A DNA stretch of 46,823 nt from CAYPHJ01 sp964410485 (lineage in GTDB: Bacteria; Desulfobacterota; Binatia; UBA9968): the NCBI GenBank assembly GCA_964410485.1, contig CAYPHJ010000028.1, forward strand, positions 1 through 46,823, given 5' to 3'. Position numbers and translations under genes: made by a program. Positions 25,135 to 33,851 of the stretch are shown here, piece by piece (position 1 is the first letter of the stretch; the number at the start of each line of letters is the position of its first letter). The notes beneath the pieces are model-generated. The model saw only the letters and a list, made by a program, of their open reading frames with translations. It did not search any database and was not told the origin of the DNA.

Positions 25135-26562
25135 CTAAACTTTCGGCATGCGATCGAGCACCGCGCGTGAAATAAAGTCTTCGAGACGAGTTTTCTCCAT
25201 CGCCGTTTTTGGCACCGCGACGCGGGCCTCGAAAGGACGCTGCACCGGCCGCGTGGCGTCAATGATCATTTTGGCGGTCATGATATTGTCGGTCTGCGAA
25301 GGATCCAGGGTATTGCCTTTGACGTTTTTGATGATGTCCACGTCCTGGTCCGCTTGCACGCGCGTTGCCACCGCCCACATGACCTCCTCTTCGTTGTAAA
25401 TGTCGATATCGGCATCGACAACTATCACATGCTTGACGAAGTCGCAGCCGCCAAGCGCCGCCAGCGCCGCCTGTTTAGTTTCGCCATCAACCTTTTTGTC
25501 GATGGAGATGTAACAGTTGAACCGACAGCTGCCCGACATCGGGAAGTGAACCGCTTTGACCGTGGGCACTACGCCGCGAATGAGGTTGAACAGGGATCCT
25601 TCTTTGGGAATACCGCCAAGCACCCAGGTGTCCCGGTGGCCGGTAAAGATGTGCTGAAAGATGGCATCGCGCCGGTGCGTGAGTGTGGAAACTTCGATGA
25701 CATTCCGCAACCGCTGTGGACCATAATAGCCGGTGAACTCGCCGAATGGCCCTTCCACTTCTTTTACATTGGGCAGGACGTGCCCCTCGATGATCATTTC
25801 CGCATCGGCGGGCACCATGAAATCTTCCCCCAAAGTTTCCGATGGCGTGAGCCTGAGCGCGGCCCCCATGATCGCGCCCACCTTCGCGTAATCGTCGACG
25901 CCGAATGGTGAAACATTCAAAGAGCCCAAGTAAAACGCTGGGTGGTGGCTAATCACGATGGCAACAGGAGTCGGCCGGTTTTTCTCTTCGTTCTTGCGAT
26001 GAATCTGCCAGTTGTGCCGGGGCGACATATGCAAGCCGAGCTTTCTCGGCCCCTTCACCATGTTGCGCTGAAACGAAATATTATAGAAGCCTTGGTCCGG
26101 ATCTTTCATTACGGGCGTCATGTCGATGTAAGGTGCCGGGTCCATCGCATGATGGCGAACTACAGGTAGCTCAAACACATTTGCGTCTTCGCCTCGCTTG
26201 ACGACTTCCTTCACCGGCGCTTCTGTCGAGGGAATCACAACGGGTGGTATCAACAGCTCCTCGCGGCGCGCGTACTCCAGGCTCAGGGGTAATTCCGCTT
26301 CGTTGGGTTTCATTCCAAGAGACAAAGCGCAGCGCTGGCGCGTCGCGAACATGTTGCTCAGCAGCGGGTAGCCAGACGGTTTCCCGTCCATGCTCAGGGG
26401 CTTTTCGAACAACAAAACAGGAAACTTTCTCTGATTCTCGAGATGCTGCAGCACAGCCGTGACATCGAATCGATGGGGAGCAACGGCCCGTTCGACGCGC
26501 ACGAAATCGAACGGTAGGCGTTCTTGAAGGTCATCGAGGAAAGCCCTGAGATCCTTGATCAT
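25135..26562 (-). CDS. UbiD family (de)carboxylase, copy 2
   Basis: 475 residues from ATG 26562 (GGGTGA just upstream; the frame runs on to 26616). It is a diverged paralog of the other UbiD-like gene. The Asn/Arg pair lies in YNISFQRNMVKG, the two catalytic glutamates in EGPFGEFTGYY (residues 270 and 275), and the C-terminal part reads HVIVVDADIDIYNEEEVMWAVATR. All residues needed for prFMN chemistry are kept, so both copies should be active. Two different UbiD proteins might act on different acids or form a mixed complex. It lies 231 bases after the ABC permease, so shared transcription with the ABC genes is possible but not certain. Confidence 0.94.
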   Translation of the reverse strand: MIKDLRAFLDDLQERLPFDFVRVERAVAPHRFDVTAVLQHLENQRKFPVLLFEKPLSMDGKPSGYPLLSNMFATRQRCALSLGMKPNEAELPLSLEYARREELLIPPVVIPSTEAPVKEVVKRGEDANVFELPVVRHHAMDPAPYIDMTPVMKDPDQGFYNISFQRNMVKGPRKLGLHMSPRHNWQIHRKNEEKNRPTPVAIVISHHPAFYLGSLNVSPFGVDDYAKVGAIMGAALRLTPSETLGEDFMVPADAEMIIEGHVLPNVKEVEGPFGEFTGYYGPQRLRNVIEVSTLTHRRDAIFQHIFTGHRDTWVLGGIPKEGSLFNLIRGVVPTVKAVHFPMSGSCRFNCYISIDKKVDGETKQAALAALGGCDFVKHVIVVDADIDIYNEEEVMWAVATRVQADQDVDIIKNVKGNTLDPSQTDNIMTAKMIIDATRPVQRPFEARVAVPKTAMEKTRLEDFISRAVLDRMPKV

Positions 26563-26792
26563 ACGATCACCCGTAGCGCCAGAGTGGCGAATTGATGATC
26601 GAGAATTGGTGGGCAAGGACCCGCTGCGACGCCGGGAGATGAGGCGGCAAACAACACAATCGCAGCGACGATCAAAGCATCCATGGCCCGGGCATATCTC
26701 TCCTCCGACTGTTATCCAAATAACGGGTCAAACACAATACATGCGCTTGCCGGGATTTCCTCAGTTCTTCTCCCTGTTGCCGCACAATCTGC

Positions 26793-27554
26793 TTATGCTG
26801 CACGGTCGAGAGCCCGCGCCGCAAGGACAAGGCACAGAACGGTAAAGATGCCGAAGGCCGCGGCTTGGAACAGCATCAGCGCTGGTGCTCCGGTACCCAG
26901 CAATGTGAAGCGCAGCAAATCGACCTGCCATGTCATCGGATTGATTTGCGCCACAAAGCGAAACCAAGCGGGCAATTCGGCGAGCGGATAAAACATCGTG
27001 CTTAGAAACATCAAAAAAATATAAGCCGCGCTCGTCACTGTGTTGAAGGCATCCATCCGGCGAAGCCTGATGGCGAGAATGCTCAGCAGAAAAAACCATC
27101 CGCTGGTGGTCACCACGATGATCAACCCCGTAAGCGGCAACCATTCCCACTGAATGTCGACCCCCATCACGAAGACAGCGAGGGCGATTGCGAGGAAGGC
27201 TCCCAGGGCGCTCAGTCCGACATTGAAACAAACCTTGCCGATCAAAAATTGCCGGCGAGTGATGGGATATGTCAACAGTTCGTAAAAGATGCCGGAGTCC
27301 TTGTCCATGAAAAAACTCCAGGCCGTATTCATCGCGACGCTAAAACCTGTCATCGCGATCACGCCGGGCAACAAATAGGCCCTGTAATCGAGGGGCCGGC
27401 CGTCCACCACGAAAGACGCACCGAGTACTCGATCGAATCCCGTGCCGAACATTGTCAGATAGGCTATCGGAACGAACAGATCCCAGAACACATAACCGAC
27501 GTTTGTGATTCGCTGCCGCCAATCTCGGTAGATGACGCCTGTAATACCCGTCAC
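26793..27554 (-). CDS. ABC-2 type transporter permease
   Basis: 253 residues with six transmembrane helices of the ABC-2/NodJ kind; conserved pieces are DSGIFYELLTYPITRRQFLIGK and the FLSTMFYPLAELPAWFRFVAQINPMTWQVDLLR region before the last helices. It starts at GTG 27554, overlapping the stop of the ATPase gene (GTGA), so the two are coupled. With the ATPase it should form an exporter; such pairs are used for drugs, polysaccharides or lipids. Whether it exports a product or toxic intermediate of the adjoining UbiD cluster is unknown. Confidence 0.92.
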   Translation of the reverse strand: MTGITGVIYRDWRQRITNVGYVFWDLFVPIAYLTMFGTGFDRVLGASFVVDGRPLDYRAYLLPGVIAMTGFSVAMNTAWSFFMDKDSGIFYELLTYPITRRQFLIGKVCFNVGLSALGAFLAIALAVFVMGVDIQWEWLPLTGLIIVVTTSGWFFLLSILAIRLRRMDAFNTVTSAAYIFLMFLSTMFYPLAELPAWFRFVAQINPMTWQVDLLRFTLLGTGAPALMLFQAAAFGIFTVLCLVLAARALDRAA

Positions 27555-28489
27555 GAGCCGTCCTGCACCAGTGCCATGAAGATTTCTTCCAGATCGGCTC
27601 CGCGTATCTCGACCTGAGTGAGCGGAATTGAGCGCGCGATGTCGGCCAATTCAGTTAACAGCGATGCCTCACTGCCGCGGAATAATAGCTCGACACTGTG
27701 GCCGTTGGCTTTGATCTCCACCGGATCGAGTGCCTTGAAGCGGCTGACCAAATCCCCGTCAACGCCCGCGAATGAAAGACTGACGCGAAACATCTGTGCC
27801 GAAAGTCTTCTCAGCTCCTGCAGAGTTCCGGAGACCAATGCTCGCCCATGATCGATGATCAGAATGGTATCGCAAAGTTGTTCGGCTTCACTGAGCACCT
27901 GTGTCGTGAGCAACACGGTTCGGCCACTGCGGGCAGCGGCACGGATCCGGTCCATGACCCGTCGCTTCATGAACGGATCCATGCCGGTGGTGGCCTCATC
28001 CATGAAGATGACCGGCATATCGAGCATAAAAATTTTTGCGACCTGGACACGGCGTTTGGTACCGATGCTCAAGTCATAGACGGTCTCGCCGAGCTTGTCT
28101 CCCAGGTCGAATTCTTCCACGATGCTCTCCATGCGAGTCCATGCTTCGCGCTTTCCCATCCCGTGCAGATAAGCATAGATCAGGAGATTATCGCGGACGC
28201 TCAACAACGTGTCCACCGCCGTTTGTTGAAGCACGACCGCGATCCGCCGCCGCACTTCGAGGGGAAATCGAGTGACATCGTGGCCCAACACTGTCGCTCG
28301 GCCCGACGTCGGAGAAGTTATTGTCGTTAGAATCTTGACCAGGGTAGTCTTTCCCGCGCCATTTGGACCGAGTAAACCGAATACGCAGCCCCGGGGAACC
28401 TGCAGCGAAATGCCATCAAGCGCGCGGAGCGATCCACCCGACTTCGAGCGATAGACTTTCCTCAGATCGTTGACTTCGATCGCATTCAT
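27551..28489 (-). CDS. ABC transporter ATP-binding protein (DrrA/NodI-like)
   Basis: 312 residues. Walker A is GPNGAGKT (about 41-48), the Q-loop VVLQQTAV, Walker B VIFMDEATTGMDP, and the H-loop is replaced by TTQVLSEAEQ in which glutamine stands where histidine or threonine-histidine is usual. The signature is LSIGTKRR, in place of LSGGQQRR. The tail (about 230-312, with EIRGADLEEIFMALV) is the DUF4162-like C-terminal domain of drug-export ATPases. It couples ATP hydrolysis to the overlapping permease. No strong ribosome site was seen before ATG 28489. Gene order suggests it is the first gene of the unit leading to the UbiD genes. Confidence 0.93.
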   Translation of the reverse strand: MNAIEVNDLRKVYRSKSGGSLRALDGISLQVPRGCVFGLLGPNGAGKTTLVKILTTITSPTSGRATVLGHDVTRFPLEVRRRIAVVLQQTAVDTLLSVRDNLLIYAYLHGMGKREAWTRMESIVEEFDLGDKLGETVYDLSIGTKRRVQVAKIFMLDMPVIFMDEATTGMDPFMKRRVMDRIRAAARSGRTVLLTTQVLSEAEQLCDTILIIDHGRALVSGTLQELRRLSAQMFRVSLSFAGVDGDLVSRFKALDPVEIKANGHSVELLFRGSEASLLTELADIARSIPLTQVEIRGADLEEIFMALVQDGS

Positions 28490-28610
28490 TGGGTTGCCAA
28501 AATTGTTCAGGACTTCGCGGCAAAGCGCAAGCGATACACGTCAGGTGGAAGTTAGACGAGCCAAAATAGGCCCAGGTTGACTCACCCTCGAGAAAAAAGG
28601 GCCACTCCCT

Positions 28611-28715
28611 TGTCGTCCTGAGGCGAAGCCGAAGGATCTGCTTTTAAATGACCGACGACCGGGGACCGCCGACCGAGGAAACGCGGATTCTTCGTCGCGG
28701 CTCCTCAGAATGACA
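28611..28715. repeat. Dispersed hairpin repeat, copy 1 (degenerate)
   Basis: Left arm TGTCGTCCTGAGGC...GAAGGATCTGCTTTT, right arm ...CTTCGTCGCGGCTCCTCAGAATGACA; the inner right arm is eroded. The centre is filler DNA with GACCGACGACCGGGGACC. Same design as copies at 31,686, 35,132, 40,271 and 42,026. It lies between the ABC ATPase and the first amidohydrolase. Confidence 0.75.
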
Positions 28716-28783
28716 GTCGGGGAACCGTCCGGAACGCTTTCACATTCTGAGGGGGCACTCCTAGGATCGTCGGGGTGAGGAAT

Positions 28784-29908
28784 TCACAAATTGCTCAACC
28801 CGTACAGCCGCGCGCAGTTATCCCACAGGAATTTACGCCTGGTCTCATCGCTGAAGGGGAGCTTTAGAAAACTCTCCACGGCATGGGGATACTTCACGTC
28901 CAGATGCGGATAGTCGGTTGAGAAGACGATATTGTCTTCGAGCCCGAAATCGGGGATGTTCTTGGCCACCGTCTCGTCGCACTCAATGGACCCCCAGCAC
29001 TGGCGCTGAAAATATTCCAGAGGATCGAGCCTCATTTCCGGATGTTCCGCGCCTCCCGTAAGCTCGGCGTACTCTCCCATGCGCCAAAGGAGCCAGGGAA
29101 TCCATGAGCAATTACCTTCCAGGAACGCGACCTTGAGCTTTGGGAAGCGTTCCATGACGCCGCCATAGAGCATGTCGGCGCAGGCAAACATATTGGCCAT
29201 AGGAAACGAGAGCGTGTTGAACATCGTGAAGCTTGGGATGAAATCTGAGAGCGCCGGCTGCGGCAAATAGACACGCCCGGCCTCATGAAAGCCGACTGGG
29301 ATTTCTAGCTTCTGGCACTCGTCCCATAATGGATCGTAATAGTGATCGCTCCACATGCGTCCGTTCACGTGATTTGGGCGTACAAGAATGCTCCGGAAGC
29401 CCAGGTCTTTGACGACGCGCCGGGTTTCCTCGACAGCCGAGGAGACATCATGCGGCGCCACGATGGCGGCACCGTACATGCGACTCGGCGCGATCTTGCA
29501 GAAGTCATACAGCCAGTCGTTGTAAGCCCTGGCGATGGCTGCAGCCAACTCCGGATCGAGCCCGTCAACCGCGAGGACGAACAACCCACGAGTGGGATAG
29601 AGTATCGCTACGTCGAGTCCTTCTTTATCCATGGCGCCAAGCTGCGCAACATTGTCGAAATTGCGAGCTTCTTCTTCGGTATATCTTTGGTTCAAGATTT
29701 TCTCACGGATCGGCCCCAGCCCAGGGTTGGGTTTCGGCGTCGGCCTCGGCATCACCTTGCCCGCGACTTGCACGCCGAGGTCGCGCTTGTGCCGGTTGAG
29801 CCCGACAGGAGCGCGAGCGAGAAAATTTTTGTCGATGTATTTCTGCCACAGATCGCAGGGCTCCATTACGTGCATGTCCGAATCCATCGCCTTGAAACCG
29901 TTCTTCAT
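28784..29908 (-). CDS. Amidohydrolase-2 family metal-dependent hydrolase/decarboxylase
   Basis: 374 residues, a normal length for the amidohydrolase-2 (ACMSD-related) family. The N-terminal metal motif appears as MDSDMHVMEP, the D-x-x-H-x-x-E variant common in this branch rather than DxHxH. Later ligands are the His in GFHEAGRV and the Asp in VFSTDYPHLDVKYP. Members hydrolyse or non-oxidatively decarboxylate aromatic or lactone-like substrates; the substrate here cannot be named. GGAGGAG lies six bases before ATG 29908. It begins 18 bases after the stop of the flavin monooxygenase gene, so the two are almost certainly one operon and may act on the same aromatic compound in series. Confidence 0.92.
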   Translation of the reverse strand: MKNGFKAMDSDMHVMEPCDLWQKYIDKNFLARAPVGLNRHKRDLGVQVAGKVMPRPTPKPNPGLGPIREKILNQRYTEEEARNFDNVAQLGAMDKEGLDVAILYPTRGLFVLAVDGLDPELAAAIARAYNDWLYDFCKIAPSRMYGAAIVAPHDVSSAVEETRRVVKDLGFRSILVRPNHVNGRMWSDHYYDPLWDECQKLEIPVGFHEAGRVYLPQPALSDFIPSFTMFNTLSFPMANMFACADMLYGGVMERFPKLKVAFLEGNCSWIPWLLWRMGEYAELTGGAEHPEMRLDPLEYFQRQCWGSIECDETVAKNIPDFGLEDNIVFSTDYPHLDVKYPHAVESFLKLPFSDETRRKFLWDNCARLYGLSNL

Positions 29909-29926
29909 AGGAATCTCCTCCGTCCC

Positions 29927-31564
29927 CTATGGGGACGCGCCGCGAACTCGGTCGACGATCTGCCCAGCGTTGCCCGGTATCTCATCGCCGCGCCACGCCA
30001 CGTGCCCGTCGGGACGCACCAAAACAAAACGTCGCCGGTACGTCTCGTAAACTTGAGGTTCATCGACTGCAATGATTTCCAGCGGCAGCGCGACCTTCTT
30101 TACCGCTTCGGCGAACGTAGCCGTCGCGCTGCCAGCCGTCCTGGACAGATCGAGCAACACAAAACCCTTGCCAAACAGGTCGAGAGTCGACTTCCCGTTT
30201 TTGAGCCAAACATGCGGCGCGCGCGCTCCGGGCCAAGTGGATGGCACATACCGGCCGTGATCCAGCTCTGGTGGCGGCGTGTCGTCGGAAACACAAATGG
30301 GGGAATTCTCGTAGCGATAACCGAGCTCAATGCCGGCGGAATCATGCTGAAATTCCTTTGCGCGCGTGCGCATGATGGCAGCGCGGGCCTTCTCGCGCAG
30401 CTCCATCCCCCGTCTGGTGGCTTCCTCGAGCTCGGGAGAAAAGGGAGTTTGGTTGTCGAAGCTGGCGCGCATCTCGGCAGCCTCGTTAACATTGATCATT
30501 GCGATCGGCTTCCGCTCGGCAGTGTAGCTGTCGAGTAAATAGGCACCGCCCCAACCTCGCAACACCGCCGCAATTTTCCACCCGATATCGACGGCATCGC
30601 CCACTCCCGTGTTCATGCCAAAACCTCCCGCCGGCCAGTTGAGATGCGCTGCGTCGCCGGCGAGGAACACGCGGCCGTCCTGGTAGCGCTCGGCAACGAC
30701 GCAGTGACCCGTCCAAGGGCGGACAGCGATCAGGTCGAACGGAATATTTTCACCTAGCGCATAGCGCAGTTTCTCCGGCGCGTTGAATACGTCGAGCTCT
30801 TCCTGCTTGACGTTGCGGATGTTCAACCGCCAGAGTTCCTTGCCGTCAACTGCGGCGATAGCGCCGTTGATCTGCGAATTGACGACCTGGTACTGGACGG
30901 CCGGGCCATGCCTGATCAGTCGTAGCAACGGCGAGCGGAACAGCACCGCCACGTTCATGCCCTGCGCAAAGATCCCTTCGTACTGGATGCCGAGATGGCG
31001 TCGAACATTGCTCCTGCCACCGTCGCAGCCTACAAAATAAGTCGTTTCGATAGTCTCCCGGCGACCGCTCTTTGCATCGAGTATCGTTGCCCTGACATGG
31101 GCTTCGTTCTGCTCAAACGAGTCGAGCGCCGTCTGATAGCGAACTTCGACTGTTGGTAATGATGCGACGTGCCGGTGTAACACGGGATCGAAGTACGGCT
31201 TGGAGATCCACAAACGCCCTTCCGGGCTGAAGGACGAGCGCGAAGCGGGATCTCCGTTGGGCGGATGGTCGAAACGGGCGATCTCATAACCGTCCATGCG
31301 GGTGACGAAAAGGTAGTTCCTGGGATAGTCCGTCGGGTAACCCGATTCATAACGCATGCGATCGGCAATGCCCCAACGACGGAGGTGCTCGCAAGTGCGG
31401 GTGTTTGCAAGATTCGTGGTAGGAAAATCGACGCTGCCGTCCGTCTGCTCGACGACAAGACAGCGAATGCCACGGTAAGCGAGTTCAACCGCCAGTGCTA
31501 GGCCGACCGGCCCCGCCCCGGCGATGAGCACCGGAACGCGCCGTGGTGTCCTGACTTCAGTCAT
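29927..31564 (-). CDS. Class A FAD-dependent monooxygenase (PheA/TfdB-type)
   Basis: 545 residues, typical for aromatic hydroxylases of the FAD_binding_3 family with a thioredoxin-like C-terminal domain. The Rossmann motif is LIAGAGPVGLALAVELAYRG, the DG motif VGCDGGRSNVRR near residue 180, and the GD motif GRVFLAGDAAHLNWPAGGFG near 300. The C-terminal part (VLLDLSRTAGS, YRRRFVLVRPDGHVAWRG) is the usual phenol-hydroxylase-type extension. By family it hydroxylates an aromatic ring using NAD(P)H and O2 in the cytoplasm. It is followed 18 bases later by an amidohydrolase-2 gene. No clear ribosome site precedes ATG 31564. A hairpin repeat fills the space upstream. Confidence 0.93.
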   Translation of the reverse strand: MTEVRTPRRVPVLIAGAGPVGLALAVELAYRGIRCLVVEQTDGSVDFPTTNLANTRTCEHLRRWGIADRMRYESGYPTDYPRNYLFVTRMDGYEIARFDHPPNGDPASRSSFSPEGRLWISKPYFDPVLHRHVASLPTVEVRYQTALDSFEQNEAHVRATILDAKSGRRETIETTYFVGCDGGRSNVRRHLGIQYEGIFAQGMNVAVLFRSPLLRLIRHGPAVQYQVVNSQINGAIAAVDGKELWRLNIRNVKQEELDVFNAPEKLRYALGENIPFDLIAVRPWTGHCVVAERYQDGRVFLAGDAAHLNWPAGGFGMNTGVGDAVDIGWKIAAVLRGWGGAYLLDSYTAERKPIAMINVNEAAEMRASFDNQTPFSPELEEATRRGMELREKARAAIMRTRAKEFQHDSAGIELGYRYENSPICVSDDTPPPELDHGRYVPSTWPGARAPHVWLKNGKSTLDLFGKGFVLLDLSRTAGSATATFAEAVKKVALPLEIIAVDEPQVYETYRRRFVLVRPDGHVAWRGDEIPGNAGQIVDRVRGASP

Positions 31565-31614
31565 CTTTGTTTGACTACTCCGGGCTCCCTGTATTGCCTG
31601 TATTCCCGCCGATC

Positions 31615-31699
31615 TGTCCCTGAGCGCTTTCCTCGCCTGTCATCCTGAGCGTTTTTTCCTTTGTCATCCTGAGCGTTTTGTCCTTTGTCATCCTGAGCG
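31615..31699. repeat. Tandem array of the hairpin-repeat outer arm
   Basis: Four imperfect direct copies of a unit of about 25 bases begin at TGTCCCTGAGCG, TGTCATCCTGAGCG, TGTCATCCTGAGCG and TGTCATCCTGAGCG; units two and three differ by a single base (TTTTTT against TTTTGT). The last copy is the left arm of the full hairpin repeat. This is local amplification of one end of the repeat. Confidence 0.8.
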
Positions 31700-31783
31700 A
31701 CAGCGAAGGATCTGCTTTTTTCGTTTCTTGCTTGACGTCGCCCAAAAGCAGATCCTTCGTCACTGCCGTTCCTCAGGATGACA
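31686..31783. repeat. Dispersed hairpin repeat, copy 2
   Basis: Left arm TGTCATCCTGAGCGACAGCG, AAGGATCTGCTTTT; right arm AAAAGCAGATCCTTCG then CCTCAGGATGACA. The inner arms are perfectly complementary over 14 or more bases, so the DNA or RNA could fold into a long stem. It lies between the frameshifted amidohydrolase and the flavin monooxygenase. Confidence 0.85.
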
Positions 31784-31812
31784 CCGGAGGATAAAATATC
31801 GCACGAACCCAT

Positions 31813-32807
31813 TCACAACCGCAGCAAACGCGTGGCGTTCCCTTCCAGGATTGCGTCTTTTTCATGCGCAGAGCAACTTAGCGCATAAATTTTTTCGACG
31901 GCCAGCCAATCACCGAGTTTGTACGGGTAATCGGTGCCGAGCATCAACCGTTCAGCTCCGACTTTCGATTTGAGATACTCGAGCGTATCCACGTCGTAAA
32001 CTAACGTGTCGAAATACAGGTTTTTCAAGTACTGGCTGGGCGGCTTCGTTGCTTGAGCCGGGCGCACTCCCTTTCCGGTTTCAAACTCTTTGTCGAAACG
32101 TCCAAGATGGTAGGGAAGAAAACCACCGCCATGCAACGCGCAGACTTTCAGATCAGGAAAGCGGTCAAAAACGCCGCTATAGAGCATGTAGCCCAGGCAA
32201 AGAGTCGAATCGGCGGGATTACCGCACACCGCGTTGAGTCCGAATTCGGTCATACGCTCGGCGCCAGCGATATGTTCCGGATGAATGACGATGAGCACAT
32301 CGAGATCCTGGGCTTTGGCCCAAAACAGATCAAAATCTCTCGAATTGTAGTAGCGGCCGTTCACGTTCGTCCCGATGAAAGCACCGCGAAAGCTCAACTC
32401 GGTGATAGCATGCTCCAGCACATTGGCCGCGCGCGTCGGCTCCTGTAACGGAACGGTCGCCATCCCGAAGAAGCGATCTGGCCGTTGCTGCACCAGGTCA
32501 TGAATGCAATCGTTATAGAGCCTGGACCAGTCTTCACCTCGTCTTGCGTCAAGCCGGTAGCCGAGACTATTGGTATTGGGCTCGAGAGCAGCCATCTTAA
32601 CCCGCCCTCGGTCCATGATGTCGAGACGCTGCTCGACATCGAAGATCGGCGGTTGGAGTCGATGTGGCTTGCTACCGGCAAAGGAAAGAGCGTAGCTATC
32701 TCTATCTCGCGTGCCGCTTCGGCATGAAGCCGGGTCTCCTCGATCAGCCTGTCAGGCACGTAATGGTGATGGATATCGATAGCGCGAATCTCCGGAGGAC
32801 TTGCCAT
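31813..32807 (-). pseudogene. Amidohydrolase-2 family protein, frameshifted
   Basis: Two frames join to make one amidohydrolase-2 protein of about 330 residues. The N-terminal frame starts at ATG 32807 (GAGGA five bases upstream) with the metal motif AIDIHHHYVPD, and loses homology near 32,693-32,708 inside a GAGATAGAGATA repeat. The other frame then carries SYALSFAGSKPHRLQPPIFD, the family core LIVIHPEHIAGAERM, ALHGGGFLPYHLGRFDKEFE and the last ligand in MLGTDYPYKLGDW. A one-base error in the short repeat would restore a complete enzyme, so this may be a sequencing artefact or a recent mutation. It follows the epimerase gene by 75 bases on the same strand. Function as for the other amidohydrolase-2 gene: an unidentified aromatic or lactone substrate. 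Confidence 0.82.
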
Positions 32808-32882
32808 GATTTCCTCAGTGCTTTTACCTGAGCGGTGGTCAACGGTCAGAAGCTCGCATTGCCGGCACCTTTTTTTCAGCAA

Positions 32883-33824
32883 TCAACCTAGTGCTTTTAG
32901 CTCCTGGATATAGTCCCTGAATCCTGCTTCGATATCGTATTCGGGAGTCCAACCTAGAACTTGTTTTGCCTTATCAATAACCATCGGCTGCTTGGCGGAT
33001 CGTGGCTTGGTTCCCGGAATAATCTCGACCTGGAGCTTGGGCAAGAGCTTCTCGGCAAGTGCAACCAGGTCATCGAACTTGATCACCACTCCGGTACCGA
33101 TATTCAGCGTAACCGGTTCTTTTATCGGTGTCGTGACCGCTTTGTCGAGCGCGCGACCAAGGTCCTTGTAGTAAACATATTCGAAGTCACGCGCCGATCC
33201 TTGAGGAATCTTGGCCACGCCTCCCTTGATACCGGTTTGCAGCATGTTCTGAATCATCTCGCCACCGGCCGAGCCACCGGCGAAATGACCTACGCCATAG
33301 ACATTCGCAAGGCGCAGAACGATCAGCTCAAACCCGAAGATGCGCTGGTAGGCCTCGACCATCAATTCCTTGGCGACTTTGGAGTTGCCGTAAGGTTCTC
33401 CCGGGCCGCGCCGGAAACTCTCATCGATTGGGTGGGGTTCGCCCTGGCGCCGGTCGTAGATGCCGAACGTGCTGATTTGGACTAGCCGCTTGACGCCGGT
33501 CAGCCGCACCGCCTCGGCCACGTTGATCGTGCCCATGACGTTGATCTGCATACCGCTGTAGACAGGGTTGGCAACCTTGCCCCCGATGAGTCCCGCCGTA
33601 TGAATGACCGTGTCACATTTGTACTTCTGGATGGTTTCAATGATCGCCGGCAGATCGCGCACATCGCGCTGAACCACGACAACCTCGGCGCCAGCCAGTT
33701 TATGCGCCAGGAAATCCTTACGCGGCGCAATGTCGTAGAAAACGATCGTTTCCCCCCGCTTGAGCGCGTGCTGCGCGTAAGAAGTGCCGACAAGCCCCAG
33801 CCCTGTAATCAATGTGGACGCCAT
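32883..33824 (-). CDS. NAD-dependent epimerase/dehydratase (extended SDR)
   Basis: 313 residues. The dinucleotide motif is LITGLGLVGTSYA, a GxGxxG form of the TGxxGxxG pattern; the active-site Tyr-Lys pair is in EPYGNSKVAKELM and the catalytic Ser/Thr in VQISTFGIYDRRQ. Later conserved segments are RLANVYGVGHFAGG and FEYVYYKDLGRAL. By family it oxidises, epimerises or reduces a nucleotide-linked sugar or a small carbonyl compound with NAD. In this setting, next to amidohydrolases and a monooxygenase, a non-sugar substrate is possible. AAAGGAG lies five bases before ATG 33824. It is first in a minus-strand run that includes the frameshifted amidohydrolase. Confidence 0.92.
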   Translation of the reverse strand: MASTLITGLGLVGTSYAQHALKRGETIVFYDIAPRKDFLAHKLAGAEVVVVQRDVRDLPAIIETIQKYKCDTVIHTAGLIGGKVANPVYSGMQINVMGTINVAEAVRLTGVKRLVQISTFGIYDRRQGEPHPIDESFRRGPGEPYGNSKVAKELMVEAYQRIFGFELIVLRLANVYGVGHFAGGSAGGEMIQNMLQTGIKGGVAKIPQGSARDFEYVYYKDLGRALDKAVTTPIKEPVTLNIGTGVVIKFDDLVALAEKLLPKLQVEIIPGTKPRSAKQPMVIDKAKQVLGWTPEYDIEAGFRDYIQELKALG

Positions 33825-33851
33825 GGTCGCTCCTTTCTTATTATCGCTTTG

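Noticed and set aside
29342..30538. A 398-codon open frame on the plus strand opposite the amidohydrolase and the monooxygenase
   Set aside because: It spans two well-recognised minus-strand genes and their junction, has no homology that I see, and is the expected shadow of GC-rich coding DNA.
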